Positions 7,999 to 16,290 of a stretch of 64,000 nucleotides of DNA are shown in pieces. The stretch comes from Streptomyces bathyalis (lineage in GTDB: Bacteria > Actinomycetota > Actinomycetes > Streptomycetales > Streptomycetaceae). The notes beneath the pieces were generated by a model that was not told the DNA's origin, made no database searches, and saw only the letters and a list, made by a program, of their open reading frames with translations. Made by a program: the position numbers and the translations under genes. Position 1 is the stretch's first letter. Each line of letters begins with the position of its first letter. Where the stretch lies: the NCBI RefSeq assembly GCF_015910445.1, contig NZ_CP048882.1, positions 1,240,001 to 1,304,000 on the forward strand. The letters are read 5' to 3'.

Positions 7999-8685
7999 AT
8001 GGAACTCAAGGACACGGTCGCAGTGGTCACCGGCGCCAATCGTGGGCTCGGGTGGCATCTGGCCACTCAGCTCGTGGAGCGCGGAGCGAAGGTGTACGCG
8101 GCGGCCCGCCGCCCGGAAACGGTGGACCTCCCGGAGGTCACCCCGCTGCGGCTGGACGTGACTGACGAGGAATCGATCCGGACCGCGGCCCGCACCGCAT
8201 CGGACGCGACGCTTCTGGTGAACAACGCGGGCATCTCCACTGCCACGCCGCTGATCGCGGGCGACCTGGACGCGGTGCGCCTGGAGATGGAGACGAACTT
8301 CTTCGGTCCGCTCGCCGTGACGCGAGCTTTCACCCCCGTCATCGAGGGCAACGGCGGCGGCGCCGTACTCAACGTCCTGTCCGTCCTGTCCTGGCTGCAC
8401 CCCGCGGGCCTGGGGTCCTACGCCGCGGCCAAGGCCGCGGCCTGGGCACTGACCGACGCGGCGCGCGAGGAACTGGCACCCCGCGGCATCACCGTCTCTG
8501 CGCTGCACGTCGGATACATGGACACCGACATGGCCGCGAGCGTTCCCGCCGATCAGAAGGCCGACCCCGCCGATGTCGCCGCACAAGCCCTGTACGGCAT
8601 CGAGACGGGCCAACCGGAGATCCTCGCCGACGAGGCGACCCGGTACGTCAAGCGGAGCCTGGCTGATTCGCCGAATGCGGCGTGA
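7999..8685 (+). CDS. Short-chain dehydrogenase/reductase (SDR)
   Basis: The 228-residue classical SDR has the nucleotide motif TGANRGLG at residues 11-18, NNAG at 75-78 and the catalytic Tyr141/Lys145 in SYAAAKAAA. Candidate catalytic serines are at 128 or 131. It reduces or oxidises a small carbonyl/alcohol with NAD(P)H; the substrate cannot be deduced. It is divergent from the TetR gene and 206 nt upstream of a quinone-oxidoreductase gene on the same strand. The three probably form a TetR-controlled redox unit. Confidence 0.87.
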   Translation: MELKDTVAVVTGANRGLGWHLATQLVERGAKVYAAARRPETVDLPEVTPLRLDVTDEESIRTAARTASDATLLVNNAGISTATPLIAGDLDAVRLEMETNFFGPLAVTRAFTPVIEGNGGGAVLNVLSVLSWLHPAGLGSYAAAKAAAWALTDAAREELAPRGITVSALHVGYMDTDMAASVPADQKADPADVAAQALYGIETGQPEILADEATRYVKRSLADSPNAA

Positions 8686-8891
8686 GGCACGCCGGGTCGG
8701 ACGAGGCCCTGAACGGCATCCAGGGAGGCGACTTCAGCCGCATCGTTCCCCGGCCGCGCGGTGGCCTGACACCCGAAGGTATTGCCGCTGGTTCCCGGTA
8801 GCGACGCCGCTCTTGAGGCCTGCGGCAACTGCCGCGCGAGAACCCAGAATGCACAAAGATCCCGTCCCCGCGCGGACGAGAAACGGAGACG

Positions 8892-9899
8892 ATGATGAAG
8901 ACCTTCATGATCGAGCGGTACGGCGACAAGGACGGGGTGCGTGCCGGCGAGATGCCCGACCCGCAGGTGGGTGCCGACGACGTCCTGGTGCGCATCCACG
9001 CGGCGAGCGTCAACCCGCTGGATCTCAAGCTCCGCGACGGGGAGTTCAAGGCGGTCCTGCCGTACCGTCTCCCGCTCGTCCTGGGCAACGACCTCGCCGG
9101 GGTGGTGGTCCAGGTGGGACCGGCCGTCACACGGTTCGCGGTGGGCGATGAGGTCTACGCCCGGCCCGACAAGGACCGCATCGGCACGTTCGCCGAACTC
9201 ATCGCCGTCCACCAGGACGACGTGGCGATCAAACCGGCCAAGCTCACCATGGAGGAGGCCGCCTCCCTTCCCCTGGTCGCCCTGACCTCGTGGCAGGTGC
9301 TGGTCGAACGGGCACAGCTGCAGCCGGGCCAGAAGGTCCTCATCCACGCGGGCTCCGGCGGCGTCGGCACCATCGCCATCCAGCTGGCCAAGCAGCTGGG
9401 CGCGCACGTGGCCACCACCGCGGGCACGGCCAACATCGACCTGGTGAAGGAGCTCGGCGCGGACGTCGCCGTCGACTACAAGCAGCAGACTTTCGAGACG
9501 GAACTCGACGGCTACGACGTCGTCCTGGACACCCTCGGCGGCGAGACGCTGGAGAAGTCCCTGCGCGTACTCAAGCCGGGCGGGAAGGTCATCAGCCTCG
9601 CAGGCCCTCCCGACACAGCTTTCGCCCGCGAGTTGGGCGCGAACGCGATCCTCCGGCTGGCGATGAGCGCGCTGAGCTTCAGGACCCGGCGCCGCGCCAA
9701 GCACCGCAACGTGACGTACTCGTTCCTGTTCATGAAGGCAAGCGGCGACCAGCTGCGCGAACTCACGCCGCTCATCGACGCCGGGAAGATCCGCCCCGTC
9801 CTCGACCGTGTCTTCCCGTTCGAGGAGACCCGGGAAGCCCTGCAGTACGTCGAGAAGGGCCGCGCGAAGGCAGGCAAGGTCGTCGTCGCAATGACGTGA
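8892..9899 (+). CDS. Zinc-free NADP-dependent alcohol dehydrogenase / quinone oxidoreductase
   Basis: The 335-residue product is a medium-chain reductase. The GroES-like domain (about residues 20-110) has GNDLAG in place of the zinc-ligand GHE motif, so it belongs to the zinc-free quinone-oxidoreductase branch. The Rossmann domain has GSGGVGTIAIQLAKQLGA from residue 154. Two adjacent ATG codons (8892 and 8895) follow a GGAG ribosome site, and the first is taken. It likely reduces quinones or enones using NADPH. It is downstream of the SDR gene under the same presumed TetR control. Confidence 0.87.
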   Translation: MMKTFMIERYGDKDGVRAGEMPDPQVGADDVLVRIHAASVNPLDLKLRDGEFKAVLPYRLPLVLGNDLAGVVVQVGPAVTRFAVGDEVYARPDKDRIGTFAELIAVHQDDVAIKPAKLTMEEAASLPLVALTSWQVLVERAQLQPGQKVLIHAGSGGVGTIAIQLAKQLGAHVATTAGTANIDLVKELGADVAVDYKQQTFETELDGYDVVLDTLGGETLEKSLRVLKPGGKVISLAGPPDTAFARELGANAILRLAMSALSFRTRRRAKHRNVTYSFLFMKASGDQLRELTPLIDAGKIRPVLDRVFPFEETREALQYVEKGRAKAGKVVVAMT

Positions 9900-9998
9900 G
9901 GGCAGACCCGCGCCGTGGGGGTGCGGGACTTACTCGTTGCCCAAGGAGGTCTTCACCGGTGCCCACGACGGGCGCCCAGTTGTTCAGACTCCGTCACG

Positions 9999-10463
9999 TC
10001 AGCGCATCCGGGCGCCAGGGCCCGGCATGGCGGTCGCCTCGGATGGGGTCAGCTCGGTGTGCCCCTCGGTGCACTCGACAACCACCCTCACAGGGGCGCC
10101 GCACTCGTCGTGCCGAAGGTCGAGAACCGGCTCTGACGAGTCGTCACCGTAGACCTCTCCCCACTGCTTCAACGCCACGAGGACGGGCCACAGGTCCCAC
10201 CCCTTGCGGGTCACGCGGTATTCGTTGCGGGATCGGCTGCCGGGCTCCTGGTAGGGCACGGTCTTCAAGATGCCGGCGGCGGTCAGCTTCCGGAGCCGGT
10301 TGCTGAGGATCGCCTCCGACAGACCGATGTGGCGGCGGAAGTCGTCGAAGCGGCGGACTCCGTTGCAGGCGTCGCGCAGGATCAGCAGCGTCCATTTCTC
10401 TCCGACCACACCCAGCGAGATCTGAACCGGACAGTTCTCGGTGCTCGCCTCAAGCCACTCCAT
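9999..10463 (-). CDS. HxlR-family transcriptional regulator
   Basis: The 154-residue product has the HxlR winged-helix core: GEKWTLLILRDACNGVRRFD, the recognition helix in GLSEAILSNRLRKLTAAGIL, and the wing with RNEYRVTRKGWDLWPVLVAL. Cys12 in TENCPVQ sits where redox-sensing HxlR proteins (YodB, QorR types) have their reactive cysteine. It is divergent from a thioesterase gene, with a 90-bp shared control region. It lies just after, and convergent with, a quinone-oxidoreductase gene, a common HxlR target. Confidence 0.85.
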   Translation of the reverse strand: MEWLEASTENCPVQISLGVVGEKWTLLILRDACNGVRRFDDFRRHIGLSEAILSNRLRKLTAAGILKTVPYQEPGSRSRNEYRVTRKGWDLWPVLVALKQWGEVYGDDSSEPVLDLRHDECGAPVRVVVECTEGHTELTPSEATAMPGPGARMR

Positions 10464-10478
10464 CCCGGCAGCGTACCG

Positions 10479-10520
10479 CCTGACTTCAAGATTGACAGTC
10501 AGGGGGCAGGAGGCTAGCTT
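10479..10520 (+). promoter_or_regulatory. Promoter of the thioesterase gene with overlapping inverted repeat
   Basis: TTGACA (10492-10497) and TAGCTT (10515-10520) are separated by exactly 17 nt, a near-consensus sigma-70-type promoter about 34 nt before the GTG start. CCTGAC (10479-10484) and GTCAGG (10498-10503) form an inverted repeat bracketing the -35 box. That is where the divergently encoded HxlR protein would be expected to block RNA polymerase (inference). Confidence 0.6.
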
Positions 10521-10553
10521 CCCCTGGAGAGCCAGACCGGGAGGAGCAAGATC

Positions 10554-11090
10554 GTGGGACGGACACGCACATACGACTGGGGGGACCCGGCACTCACCGC
10601 AGCTGCCGCCGGGCGCACCTCCGGGCTGGACTTCCTACGTGAGCTGCAGGCCGGCGTCCTGCCCACGGCCCCGGTGGGCGCCACACTGGGCTTCACACTG
10701 CAGGAGGTGGAGAAGGGGCGCGTGGTGTTCTCACTGACACCAGGAGAAGAGCACTACAACCCCATCGGCAGCATGCACGGCGGGGTCTATGCCACGCTGC
10801 TCGACTCGGCAGCAGGCTGCGCCGTCCAGTCGACGCTGCCACAGGGCACGGCGTACACATCACTGGACCTGACAGTGAAGTTCCTTCGGCGGGTCACCCT
10901 GGACACGGGCACGGTCCGCGCCATCGGCACTGTCATCAACAGCGGAGGCCAGACCGCCCTTGCCCAGGCCCAGTTGGTCGATGCGGCGGACCGCCTACTC
11001 GCCCACGCCACCAGCACCTGCATGCTGTTCCCGCTACCCACTGACGACGAGCCTGGCAGTCGACGGCGTCAGCCGGCTCCGTTGAGCTGA
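10554..11090 (+). CDS. PaaI-family hotdog-fold thioesterase
   Basis: The 178-residue protein contains the hotdog thioesterase signature MHGGVYATLLDSAAGCA at residues 74-90, with the HGG turn and Asp84 expected of the PaaI/YbgC-like active site. The rest follows the fold's strand pattern (GTAYTSLDLTVKFLRRV). It probably hydrolyses an aryl- or acyl-CoA thioester. GTG at 10554 has GGAGGAGC 4 nt upstream. It is transcribed from the promoter at 10492-10520 and divergent from an HxlR regulator. Confidence 0.85.
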   Translation: MGRTRTYDWGDPALTAAAAGRTSGLDFLRELQAGVLPTAPVGATLGFTLQEVEKGRVVFSLTPGEEHYNPIGSMHGGVYATLLDSAAGCAVQSTLPQGTAYTSLDLTVKFLRRVTLDTGTVRAIGTVINSGGQTALAQAQLVDAADRLLAHATSTCMLFPLPTDDEPGSRRRQPAPLS

Positions 11091-11153
11091 ACTGCCGCCT
11101 CGTGGGCAGCGCCCGCTGCACAGCAGACCTCTCGGGCCGGCATGGCCAGGACG

Positions 11154-12215
11154 CTATTCCGCGGCCTCGTCCTCAATGCCGCGGACCAGGTCGATGGCCC
11201 GGCCCAGGGTGGCGAGGCGCGCCTCAAGGGTCTCTCCGGCGGGGTAGAGCCGGACGGTGTCGATGCCGGCGTTGTGCCATACGCGCAGCCGTTCGCGGAC
11301 CATGCCCTCGGTTCCGATCAGCGTGGTTGCCAGCACCATCTCGTCGGTGATCAGGCCTGCCGCGCCGTCCCGGTCCCCGGCCTGCCAGCGGGTCCGGACC
11401 TCGGCCGCCACGTCGGCCCATCCCTGGCGGCTATAGGCGTTGTTGTAGAAGTTTGTGGTCGCGGAGCCCATGCCGCCGAGGCTGAAGGCCAACTCCTTCT
11501 TGCGTCCAGCGATCATCGCGCGCAGCGCGTTCTCGTCCTCGGCGAAGGCGACCTCTGCACCCTGGCAGATGTCGAGGTCGGAGCGGGTGCGTCCGGCGGC
11601 GGCCAGCCCTCGGTCCAAGTGGTCGAAGTACGCGTTCTTGGCGCCCTCAGGCACGAAACTGGTACCCAGCCAACCGTCGGCGATCTCACCGGTCAGGAGC
11701 AGCATCTTCGGTGAGAGCGTCGCCAGGTATACGGGAATGTCGTACTCAGCTCGCATCGACAGCCGCATCGGCTTCGCCTCACCCGGCAGCGGGATCTGGA
11801 ACTCCCGCCCGGAATAGGAGATCTTGTCGCCGAGTGTGGCCTGCCGCACGATCGCTACGGTCTCGCGCATCCGGGACAGCGGCCGGTCGAAGGGCACGCC
11901 GTGCAGCCCTTCGATCACCTGCGGTCCAGAGGGGCCCAGGCCGAGGAGGAAGCGACCCTGGGAAATCTGCGACAACGTGATCGCGGCGCGGGCGATGGCC
12001 ATCGGAGTGCGAGTGCCGAGCTGGATGATTCCGGATCCGAGAAGCATGCGCTCGGTCTTCGCCGCGAGGTAGCCCAACGGGGAGGGTGCCTCGGAGCCCC
12101 ACGCCTCCGCCACCCAACAGATGTCCAGGCCGAGCTTCTCCGCCTCGGTGACGTAGTCGACCAGCTCCCGCCAGTTGCCTCCGGAGGCTTCGATCGTGGT
12201 GGCCGTACGCATCAC
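11154..12215 (-). CDS. LLM-class F420-dependent oxidoreductase
   Basis: The 353-residue TIM-barrel protein is luciferase-like: TEAEKLGLDICWVAEAWGSE, LGSGIIQLGTRTP and QGRFLLGLGPSG are the typical flavin/F420 pocket elements. GTG at 12215 and ATG at 12212 are both possible; either overlaps the stop of the SRPBCC gene (GTGA or TGATG), with GAGG 7 nt before the GTG. The family performs hydride transfer with F420H2 in actinobacteria. The partner SRPBCC gene and upstream HxlR regulator suggest an inducible modification pathway of unknown substrate. Confidence 0.87.
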   Translation of the reverse strand: MMRTATTIEASGGNWRELVDYVTEAEKLGLDICWVAEAWGSEAPSPLGYLAAKTERMLLGSGIIQLGTRTPMAIARAAITLSQISQGRFLLGLGPSGPQVIEGLHGVPFDRPLSRMRETVAIVRQATLGDKISYSGREFQIPLPGEAKPMRLSMRAEYDIPVYLATLSPKMLLLTGEIADGWLGTSFVPEGAKNAYFDHLDRGLAAAGRTRSDLDICQGAEVAFAEDENALRAMIAGRKKELAFSLGGMGSATTNFYNNAYSRQGWADVAAEVRTRWQAGDRDGAAGLITDEMVLATTLIGTEGMVRERLRVWHNAGIDTVRLYPAGETLEARLATLGRAIDLVRGIEDEAAE

Positions 12216-12748
12216 GGACTTTCCTCACCTGTGGTGCGGGCCCTCTCGGCAAGGTTCTTGATCGCTCCGAGAGTGGCGGTCATGTTTGCCTCGAACTCCC
12301 GCATGCGCACAAAGACGATCTTCTGCTCCTTGTCCGGCATGCGATCGATGGCGATGGAGAGGCCCGAGCGAGCAGGCCCCATCTGCATCCACTCCCGCAG
12401 CAACGTGCCGCCGTCGTACGGCTCCAGGACGAAGCGCCAGATCGCCGTCGGGTGCTGAGGATCCTCGACCGCCCAGGCGAACACTCTCGGCTGCTCGTAC
12501 TCGACGATGTGGGACGTGGTGGCCCACTCCCCCAACGCTTCATGCTTGCTCCGGCCGATGAACCGGGCTCCCAGAGCGGGGCCGCTCACGCCCTCCAGCC
12601 ATTCCACCGACTGCAACTCGGAACTGAAACGTGGCATCAGCTCGATGTCGGACACCAACGTCCACACCTGTGCCGGCGGGGCGGCGATCCAGGTGCAGAC
12701 CTCCACCGTTGGCCTGTCCGCATAGCGCGCGCCCGTCCACTCCACCAT
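12212..12748 (-). CDS. SRPBCC-family (polyketide cyclase/START-like) protein
   Basis: The 178-residue protein has the SRPBCC helix-grip pattern: VEVCTWIAAPPAQVWTLVSD at the N-terminus, a central FIGRSKHEALGEWATTSHIV strand pair and a long C-terminal helix. Such proteins bind hydrophobic ligands, and some act as cyclases or carriers. There is no catalytic signature here. It is coupled to the F420 oxidoreductase by a stop/start overlap and lies 109 nt downstream of an HxlR gene in the same direction. Confidence 0.8.
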   Translation of the reverse strand: MVEWTGARYADRPTVEVCTWIAAPPAQVWTLVSDIELMPRFSSELQSVEWLEGVSGPALGARFIGRSKHEALGEWATTSHIVEYEQPRVFAWAVEDPQHPTAIWRFVLEPYDGGTLLREWMQMGPARSGLSIAIDRMPDKEQKIVFVRMREFEANMTATLGAIKNLAERARTTGEESP

Positions 12749-12798
12749 CCTGCGGCCTCCTGTCCATCCGAGGCACCAAAATCAAGGCACTCACCAGT

Positions 12799-12827
12799 AA
12801 AGTTGCGTAGATAGACTCACTTGTCAA
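12799..12827 (-). promoter_or_regulatory. Possible promoter for the SRPBCC-LLM operon
   Basis: On the minus strand TTGACA (12827-12822) is followed after 17 nt by AACTTT (12804-12799), about 50 nt before the SRPBCC start. The -35 is perfect, but the -10 lacks its usual first T. Direct repeats related to ACTCAC flank the spacer (around 12789 and 12814) and might bind the HxlR protein encoded just upstream. Confidence 0.35.
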
Positions 12828-12857
12828 GGGCGGACGCGTCCACACGGAGCTCCTGAG

Positions 12858-13367
12858 CTAGTCCGCGAAGCGCTCCTGCACATCCGGCCTCTGGGCCAGG
12901 TGCGGTGGATAGCCGGGGCCCAACCGGGGGCGGGTGTTCTCCGATGTCATCGGCTCGCCGCAGGCGGCGCACACCACCTCGGCATGACTCTCCTGCCCGC
13001 ACGTCTCGTGATGCATGGCCACAGGCGGGCCCGCTTCACCGGCCAGCCAGCGATCCCCCCACCGGTTCATCACCAGCAGCACGCCGTAGAAGTCGCGCCC
13101 CTTGGCGCTGAGCACGTAGTCGTAGCGGACCGGATCCGTCTGGTAAGGCTGCTTCTCCAGCAGGCCTTCCTTCACCAGCCGCCGCAGCCGGTCCGTCAGT
13201 GTGTTGCGGGCGATCCCCAGCGCCTCCTGGAACGCATCGAACCTCCGGATGCCGTAGAACGCCTCGCGCAGGACCAACGGCGTCCACCAGTCCCCGAGCA
13301 GATCCATGGTCCGCGCGATCGAGCAGGGCCACTGCGCAAAGGATGTCCGCCTCATGACAGCCAGCAT
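12858..13367 (-). CDS. HxlR-family transcriptional regulator
   Basis: The 169-residue product has the HxlR core DLLGDWWTPLVLREAFYGIR, the recognition helix in GIARNTLTDRLRRLVKEGLL and the wing YDYVLSAKGRDFYGVLL. A C-terminal HHETCGQESHAEVVCAACG segment has three Cys that could bind metal or sense redox. ATG at 13367 has AGGA upstream; an internal ATG at 13355 has no ribosome site. It probably regulates the SRPBCC-LLM operon directly downstream and itself through the inverted repeat at its start. Confidence 0.83.
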   Translation of the reverse strand: MLAVMRRTSFAQWPCSIARTMDLLGDWWTPLVLREAFYGIRRFDAFQEALGIARNTLTDRLRRLVKEGLLEKQPYQTDPVRYDYVLSAKGRDFYGVLLVMNRWGDRWLAGEAGPPVAMHHETCGQESHAEVVCAACGEPMTSENTRPRLGPGYPPHLAQRPDVQERFAD

Positions 13368-13386
13368 AGGTTCGTCCTGTCATGAG
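13351..13386. promoter_or_regulatory. 10-bp inverted repeat spanning the HxlR start codon
   Basis: CTCATGACAG (13351-13360) and CTGTCATGAG (13377-13386) are perfect inverted arms with a 16-nt spacer that contains the HxlR start codon (13365-13367). The position suggests an autoregulatory operator covering the translation initiation region. Confidence 0.5.
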
Positions 13387-13504
13387 ACCCAGCAGGTACA
13401 GCGAGTTCCATGTAGCCCAGCCCGTCGGGCGGAGCAGGTCGGCCCATCCGGGGCGGACTGTGGCCTTGTTCAACTGCTTCTCGCCGTCGGCCTCGGCCAA
13501 CTCG

Positions 13505-13590
13505 TTCGCGGAGGAGTTCGAAGCCTGCGCGGGCGGCCGGACATCTGACGCTTGAGCATCTTGCTCGGGTTCACATGGCCTTCATGGCGG
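13505..13590 (-). pseudogene. 3'-terminal remnant of an ISL3-like transposase
   Basis: On the minus strand one frame reads GHVNPSKMLKRQMSGR and the next frame continues GFELLRERV. Together they match the C-terminal pattern of ISL3-family transposases (lysine-rich stretch, KRQM.GRAGF.LLR.RV). A small insertion has broken the frame and nothing upstream of this tail is recognisable. No terminal inverted repeats were found. It marks an old insertion next to the following catabolic operon. Confidence 0.45.
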
Positions 13591-13654
13591 CAGACTGCAC
13601 CTGCCACCTCACCACTTTCCGGTGTCCCACCCCTTGACGCGCAGCCGATGCGCT

Positions 13655-13684
13655 TGTGCAATCGATTCCGTCATCGGTTGCACA
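13655..13684. promoter_or_regulatory. LacI-type operator, site 1
   Basis: GTGCAA (13656-13661) and TTGCAC (13678-13683) form a dyad with 16-nt spacing. The left part reads TGCAATCGATTCC, with the central CG of LacI/GalR operators. It lies directly before the ribosome site of the DapA-like gene. The same layout recurs at 16291-16320. Confidence 0.65.
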
Positions 13685-13697
13685 AGGAGTGTGTCTC

Positions 13698-14618
13698 ATG
13701 AATCCCATGGATCTGCGCGGCCTCGTCCCCGCCCCCGTCACCGCGTTCACCGCCGAGGGCGAGGTCGACCACGCGGCCAACGCCGATCTCGCGCGCTGGC
13801 TGGTCTCCGTGAAGGGTGTGAAGGGGCTGGTGTGTCTGGGTCATGCCGGCGAGGGAACGTACCTGACGCCCGAGGAGCAGGTCGCGCTCATCCGCACGCT
13901 TGTCGAGGCGGTCGAGGGCCGGGTGCCGATCATCGCGGGGATCACCGCTGAGGGCACGAAGACCGCGGCCCTGGAGGCGAAGCGGGCAGCGGACGCCGGG
14001 GCGCTCGGCGCGCTGGTCTACCCCTCGCACGGCTGGCTGCGCTTCGGGTTCCAGAAGGGTGCGCCGCAGGAGCGCTACCGGGCCATCCACGAGGAGTCAG
14101 GCCTGCAGACCATCCTCTTCCAGTACCCGGACGCCACCAAGGCCAGTTACGACCTGGAGACCCAGCTGGAGGTCGCCGCCCAGCCGGGCACCGTCGCCAC
14201 CAAGAACGGCGTGCGCAACATGCGCCGCTGGGACACGGAGATCCCGGTTCTGCGCGAGCAGTTCCCCGACCTGCAGATCCTCACCTGCCACGACGAGTAC
14301 CTGCTGCACACCATGTTCGACGTCGACGGCGCCCTGGTCGGCTACGGCGGCCTTGCACCCGAGCCGCTGGTCGAGCTCATCGCCGCCGGCAAGGACAGGG
14401 ACTATGCCAAGGCCCGCGAGATCCACGACCGTCTGCTGCCGGTGACCAAGGCCGTCTATCACCGCGGCTCCCACATGGAGGGCACCGTCGCACTCAAGAT
14501 CGGCCTGCGGGCCCGCGGGATCCTGAGGGAAGCCACCGTCCGCCAGCCACTCCAGCCGGTCGGCGAGGAAGCCGCCGCCGAGATCGAGTTCGCCCTGAAG
14601 CAGGCCCAGCTCATCTGA
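13698..14618 (+). CDS. DapA-family dihydrodipicolinate synthase-like lyase/aldolase
   Basis: The 306-residue protein is a DapA-family class I aldolase. It has AGEGTYLTPEEQ in place of the usual G.TGE loop, IAGITAEGTKTAALEAK and VATKNGVRNMRRW with the probable Schiff-base lysine near residue 170. The altered G.TGE loop argues against lysine biosynthesis and for a sugar-acid or keto-acid substrate. ATG at 13698 has AAGGAG 9 nt upstream. It is followed by an MFS transporter and a LacI regulator, so the three likely form a uptake-and-cleavage system for a small acid (inference). Confidence 0.82.
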   Translation: MNPMDLRGLVPAPVTAFTAEGEVDHAANADLARWLVSVKGVKGLVCLGHAGEGTYLTPEEQVALIRTLVEAVEGRVPIIAGITAEGTKTAALEAKRAADAGALGALVYPSHGWLRFGFQKGAPQERYRAIHEESGLQTILFQYPDATKASYDLETQLEVAAQPGTVATKNGVRNMRRWDTEIPVLREQFPDLQILTCHDEYLLHTMFDVDGALVGYGGLAPEPLVELIAAGKDRDYAKAREIHDRLLPVTKAVYHRGSHMEGTVALKIGLRARGILREATVRQPLQPVGEEAAAEIEFALKQAQLI

Positions 14619-14723
14619 CGCGTTCCGCCGCACGCCCCGCACCTGCCCGGCCGAGCCGCTCCCCACCGCTCAGCCGCGGGACCCATGGTCCCCGCCCGGC
14701 CCGAGTCTCTCCGCCGGGCCTGG

Positions 14724-14753
14724 CAGGATCGGCAGCAGGCGCTGCCGATCCTG
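14724..14753 (+). terminator. 13-bp hairpin between the DapA-like and MFS genes
   Basis: CAGGATCGGCAGC and GCTGCCGATCCTG form a perfect 13-bp stem with a 4-nt loop, 106 nt after the lyase stop and 71 nt before the transporter start. It could be a terminator or a processing/attenuation element that lowers transporter expression relative to the lyase. Confidence 0.6.
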
Positions 14754-14824
14754 TGTCCCCTTTCGCTGGCCCGCACCACCGCTCTCAACGGCCGGCACCC
14801 GCTCAACGGCGAGGAACGACAGAC

Positions 14825-16207
14825 ATGACAACCTTTGTCGCCGACGGAGGAGCAGCGAAGGCCGCGAACGCCGCGCTGGTGGCCCGTCTCGAACGACTTC
14901 CCGTGACACGGCGCCTGACCTTGATCCGCGTCATCGTCGGCAGTGCCACCTTCTTCGATGCCTATACCGTCCTGGCCATTGCGTTCGCCATGCCGCAACT
15001 GGTGGACGAGTGGAACCTCAGCCCCTCCCAGGTCGGCATGATCCTCTCGGCCGGATACCTGGGCCAGCTCGTCGGCGCACTCGTCTTCGGAGGACTGGCG
15101 GAGAAGATCGGCCGCCTGCCCACCTTGCTCATCACCATCGTGCTGTTCGTCTCGATGGACATCGCGTGCCTCTTCGCCTGGGGCGGCACGTCCATGATGA
15201 TCTTCCGATTCGTGCAGGGCGTCGGCACCGGAGGCGAAGTACCGGTGGCGAGCGCCTACATCAACGAGTTCATCGGGGCCCGAAAGCGCGGCCGTTTCTT
15301 CCTCCTGTACGAGGTCATCTTCCCTGCCGGCCTGATGTTCGCCGGGATCGCCGCCTACTTCCTGGTCCCGGTGTTCGGCTGGAGGGCCCTGTTCGTCGTG
15401 GGCCTCGTCCCGGCCGTCCTGACCATCCCGCTGCGCTGGCTGATGCCCGAGTCCCCTCGCTGGCTCGCCGCCAAGGGCCGTCACGAGGAAGCCGACACCG
15501 TCGTACGGAAACTGGAGGCCGACGCCACCAAGCAGGGCCTGCCGCTGCCCGAGCCGGTCTTCCGCCCGGTGGACACATTGCCCACGGCCCGCTCGGACTG
15601 GCGCGAGCTCTTCAAAGGCATCTACCTCAAGCGGACCCTCATGATCTGGGTCCTGTGGGTGTCTGTCTACATGATCAACAACGGCCTGGTGACCTGGCTG
15701 CCCACCCTCTACAAGCAGGTCTTCCATCTCCCTCTGGAGACCAGCCTCGCCTATGGCTGGATCACCTCGGGCGTGGGCGTCGTCGCCTCCGTCATATGCG
15801 CGCTGCTGATCGACAAGGTCGGCCGCAAACGCTGGTACGCCGTCGCCTTCTTCGTCGCCACCGTGCCGCTCCTCGTCCTCACGGCGCTGGGCGCCACCAC
15901 CGCGACCCAGGTCGTCGTCCTGGCCCCCATCGCCTACGCGATCCTGCAGACCATCTCCTTCTCCCTGTACCTCTACTCCGCCGAGCTGTACCCCACGCGG
16001 CTCCGCGCGATCGGCACCGGCTTCGGCAGCGCGTGGCTGCGGGCGGGCTCGTCCATCGGCCCGCTGATGGTGGGTTTGATCGTCGCTGACCTCGGCATCC
16101 GCTACGTGTTCACCGCCTTCGCCGCCGTCGCGCTCGTCGGCGGCCTGGTCACCACCGTCTTCGCCATCGAAACCAAGGGCAGAGTCCTGGAGGAACTGTC
16201 ACCCTGA
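14825..16207 (+). CDS. MFS transporter, sugar/acid:H+ family
   Basis: The 460-residue protein has twelve predicted membrane segments and MFS signatures: GGLAEKIGRLPTLL in loop 2-3, RFVQGVGTGGEVPVASAYI in helix 4, and WLMPESPRWLAAKGRHEEA in the central loop as in the sugar-porter and aromatic-acid branches. The second half contains SAELYPTRLRAIGTG. ATG at 14825 follows GAGGA by 9 nt. It is within a presumed LacI-regulated operon with the DapA-like lyase and probably imports its substrate or precursor. Confidence 0.87.
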   Translation: MTTFVADGGAAKAANAALVARLERLPVTRRLTLIRVIVGSATFFDAYTVLAIAFAMPQLVDEWNLSPSQVGMILSAGYLGQLVGALVFGGLAEKIGRLPTLLITIVLFVSMDIACLFAWGGTSMMIFRFVQGVGTGGEVPVASAYINEFIGARKRGRFFLLYEVIFPAGLMFAGIAAYFLVPVFGWRALFVVGLVPAVLTIPLRWLMPESPRWLAAKGRHEEADTVVRKLEADATKQGLPLPEPVFRPVDTLPTARSDWRELFKGIYLKRTLMIWVLWVSVYMINNGLVTWLPTLYKQVFHLPLETSLAYGWITSGVGVVASVICALLIDKVGRKRWYAVAFFVATVPLLVLTALGATTATQVVVLAPIAYAILQTISFSLYLYSAELYPTRLRAIGTGFGSAWLRAGSSIGPLMVGLIVADLGIRYVFTAFAAVALVGGLVTTVFAIETKGRVLEELSP

Positions 16208-16222
16208 GCAATCGCCGCACCG

Positions 16223-16260
16223 CATGTGCCGCCCACGGCGTCGTCCGTGGGCGGCACATG
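16223..16260 (+). terminator. Strong terminator hairpin after the MFS gene
   Basis: CATGTGCCGCCCACGG and its perfect complement form a 16-bp stem with a 6-nt CGTCGT loop, beginning 15 nt after the transporter stop. It is the clear end of the lyase-transporter operon and isolates the downstream LacI promoter. Confidence 0.8.
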
Positions 16261-16290
16261 AGTGTCCGGTGAAAGCCGCCCACATCCCTT

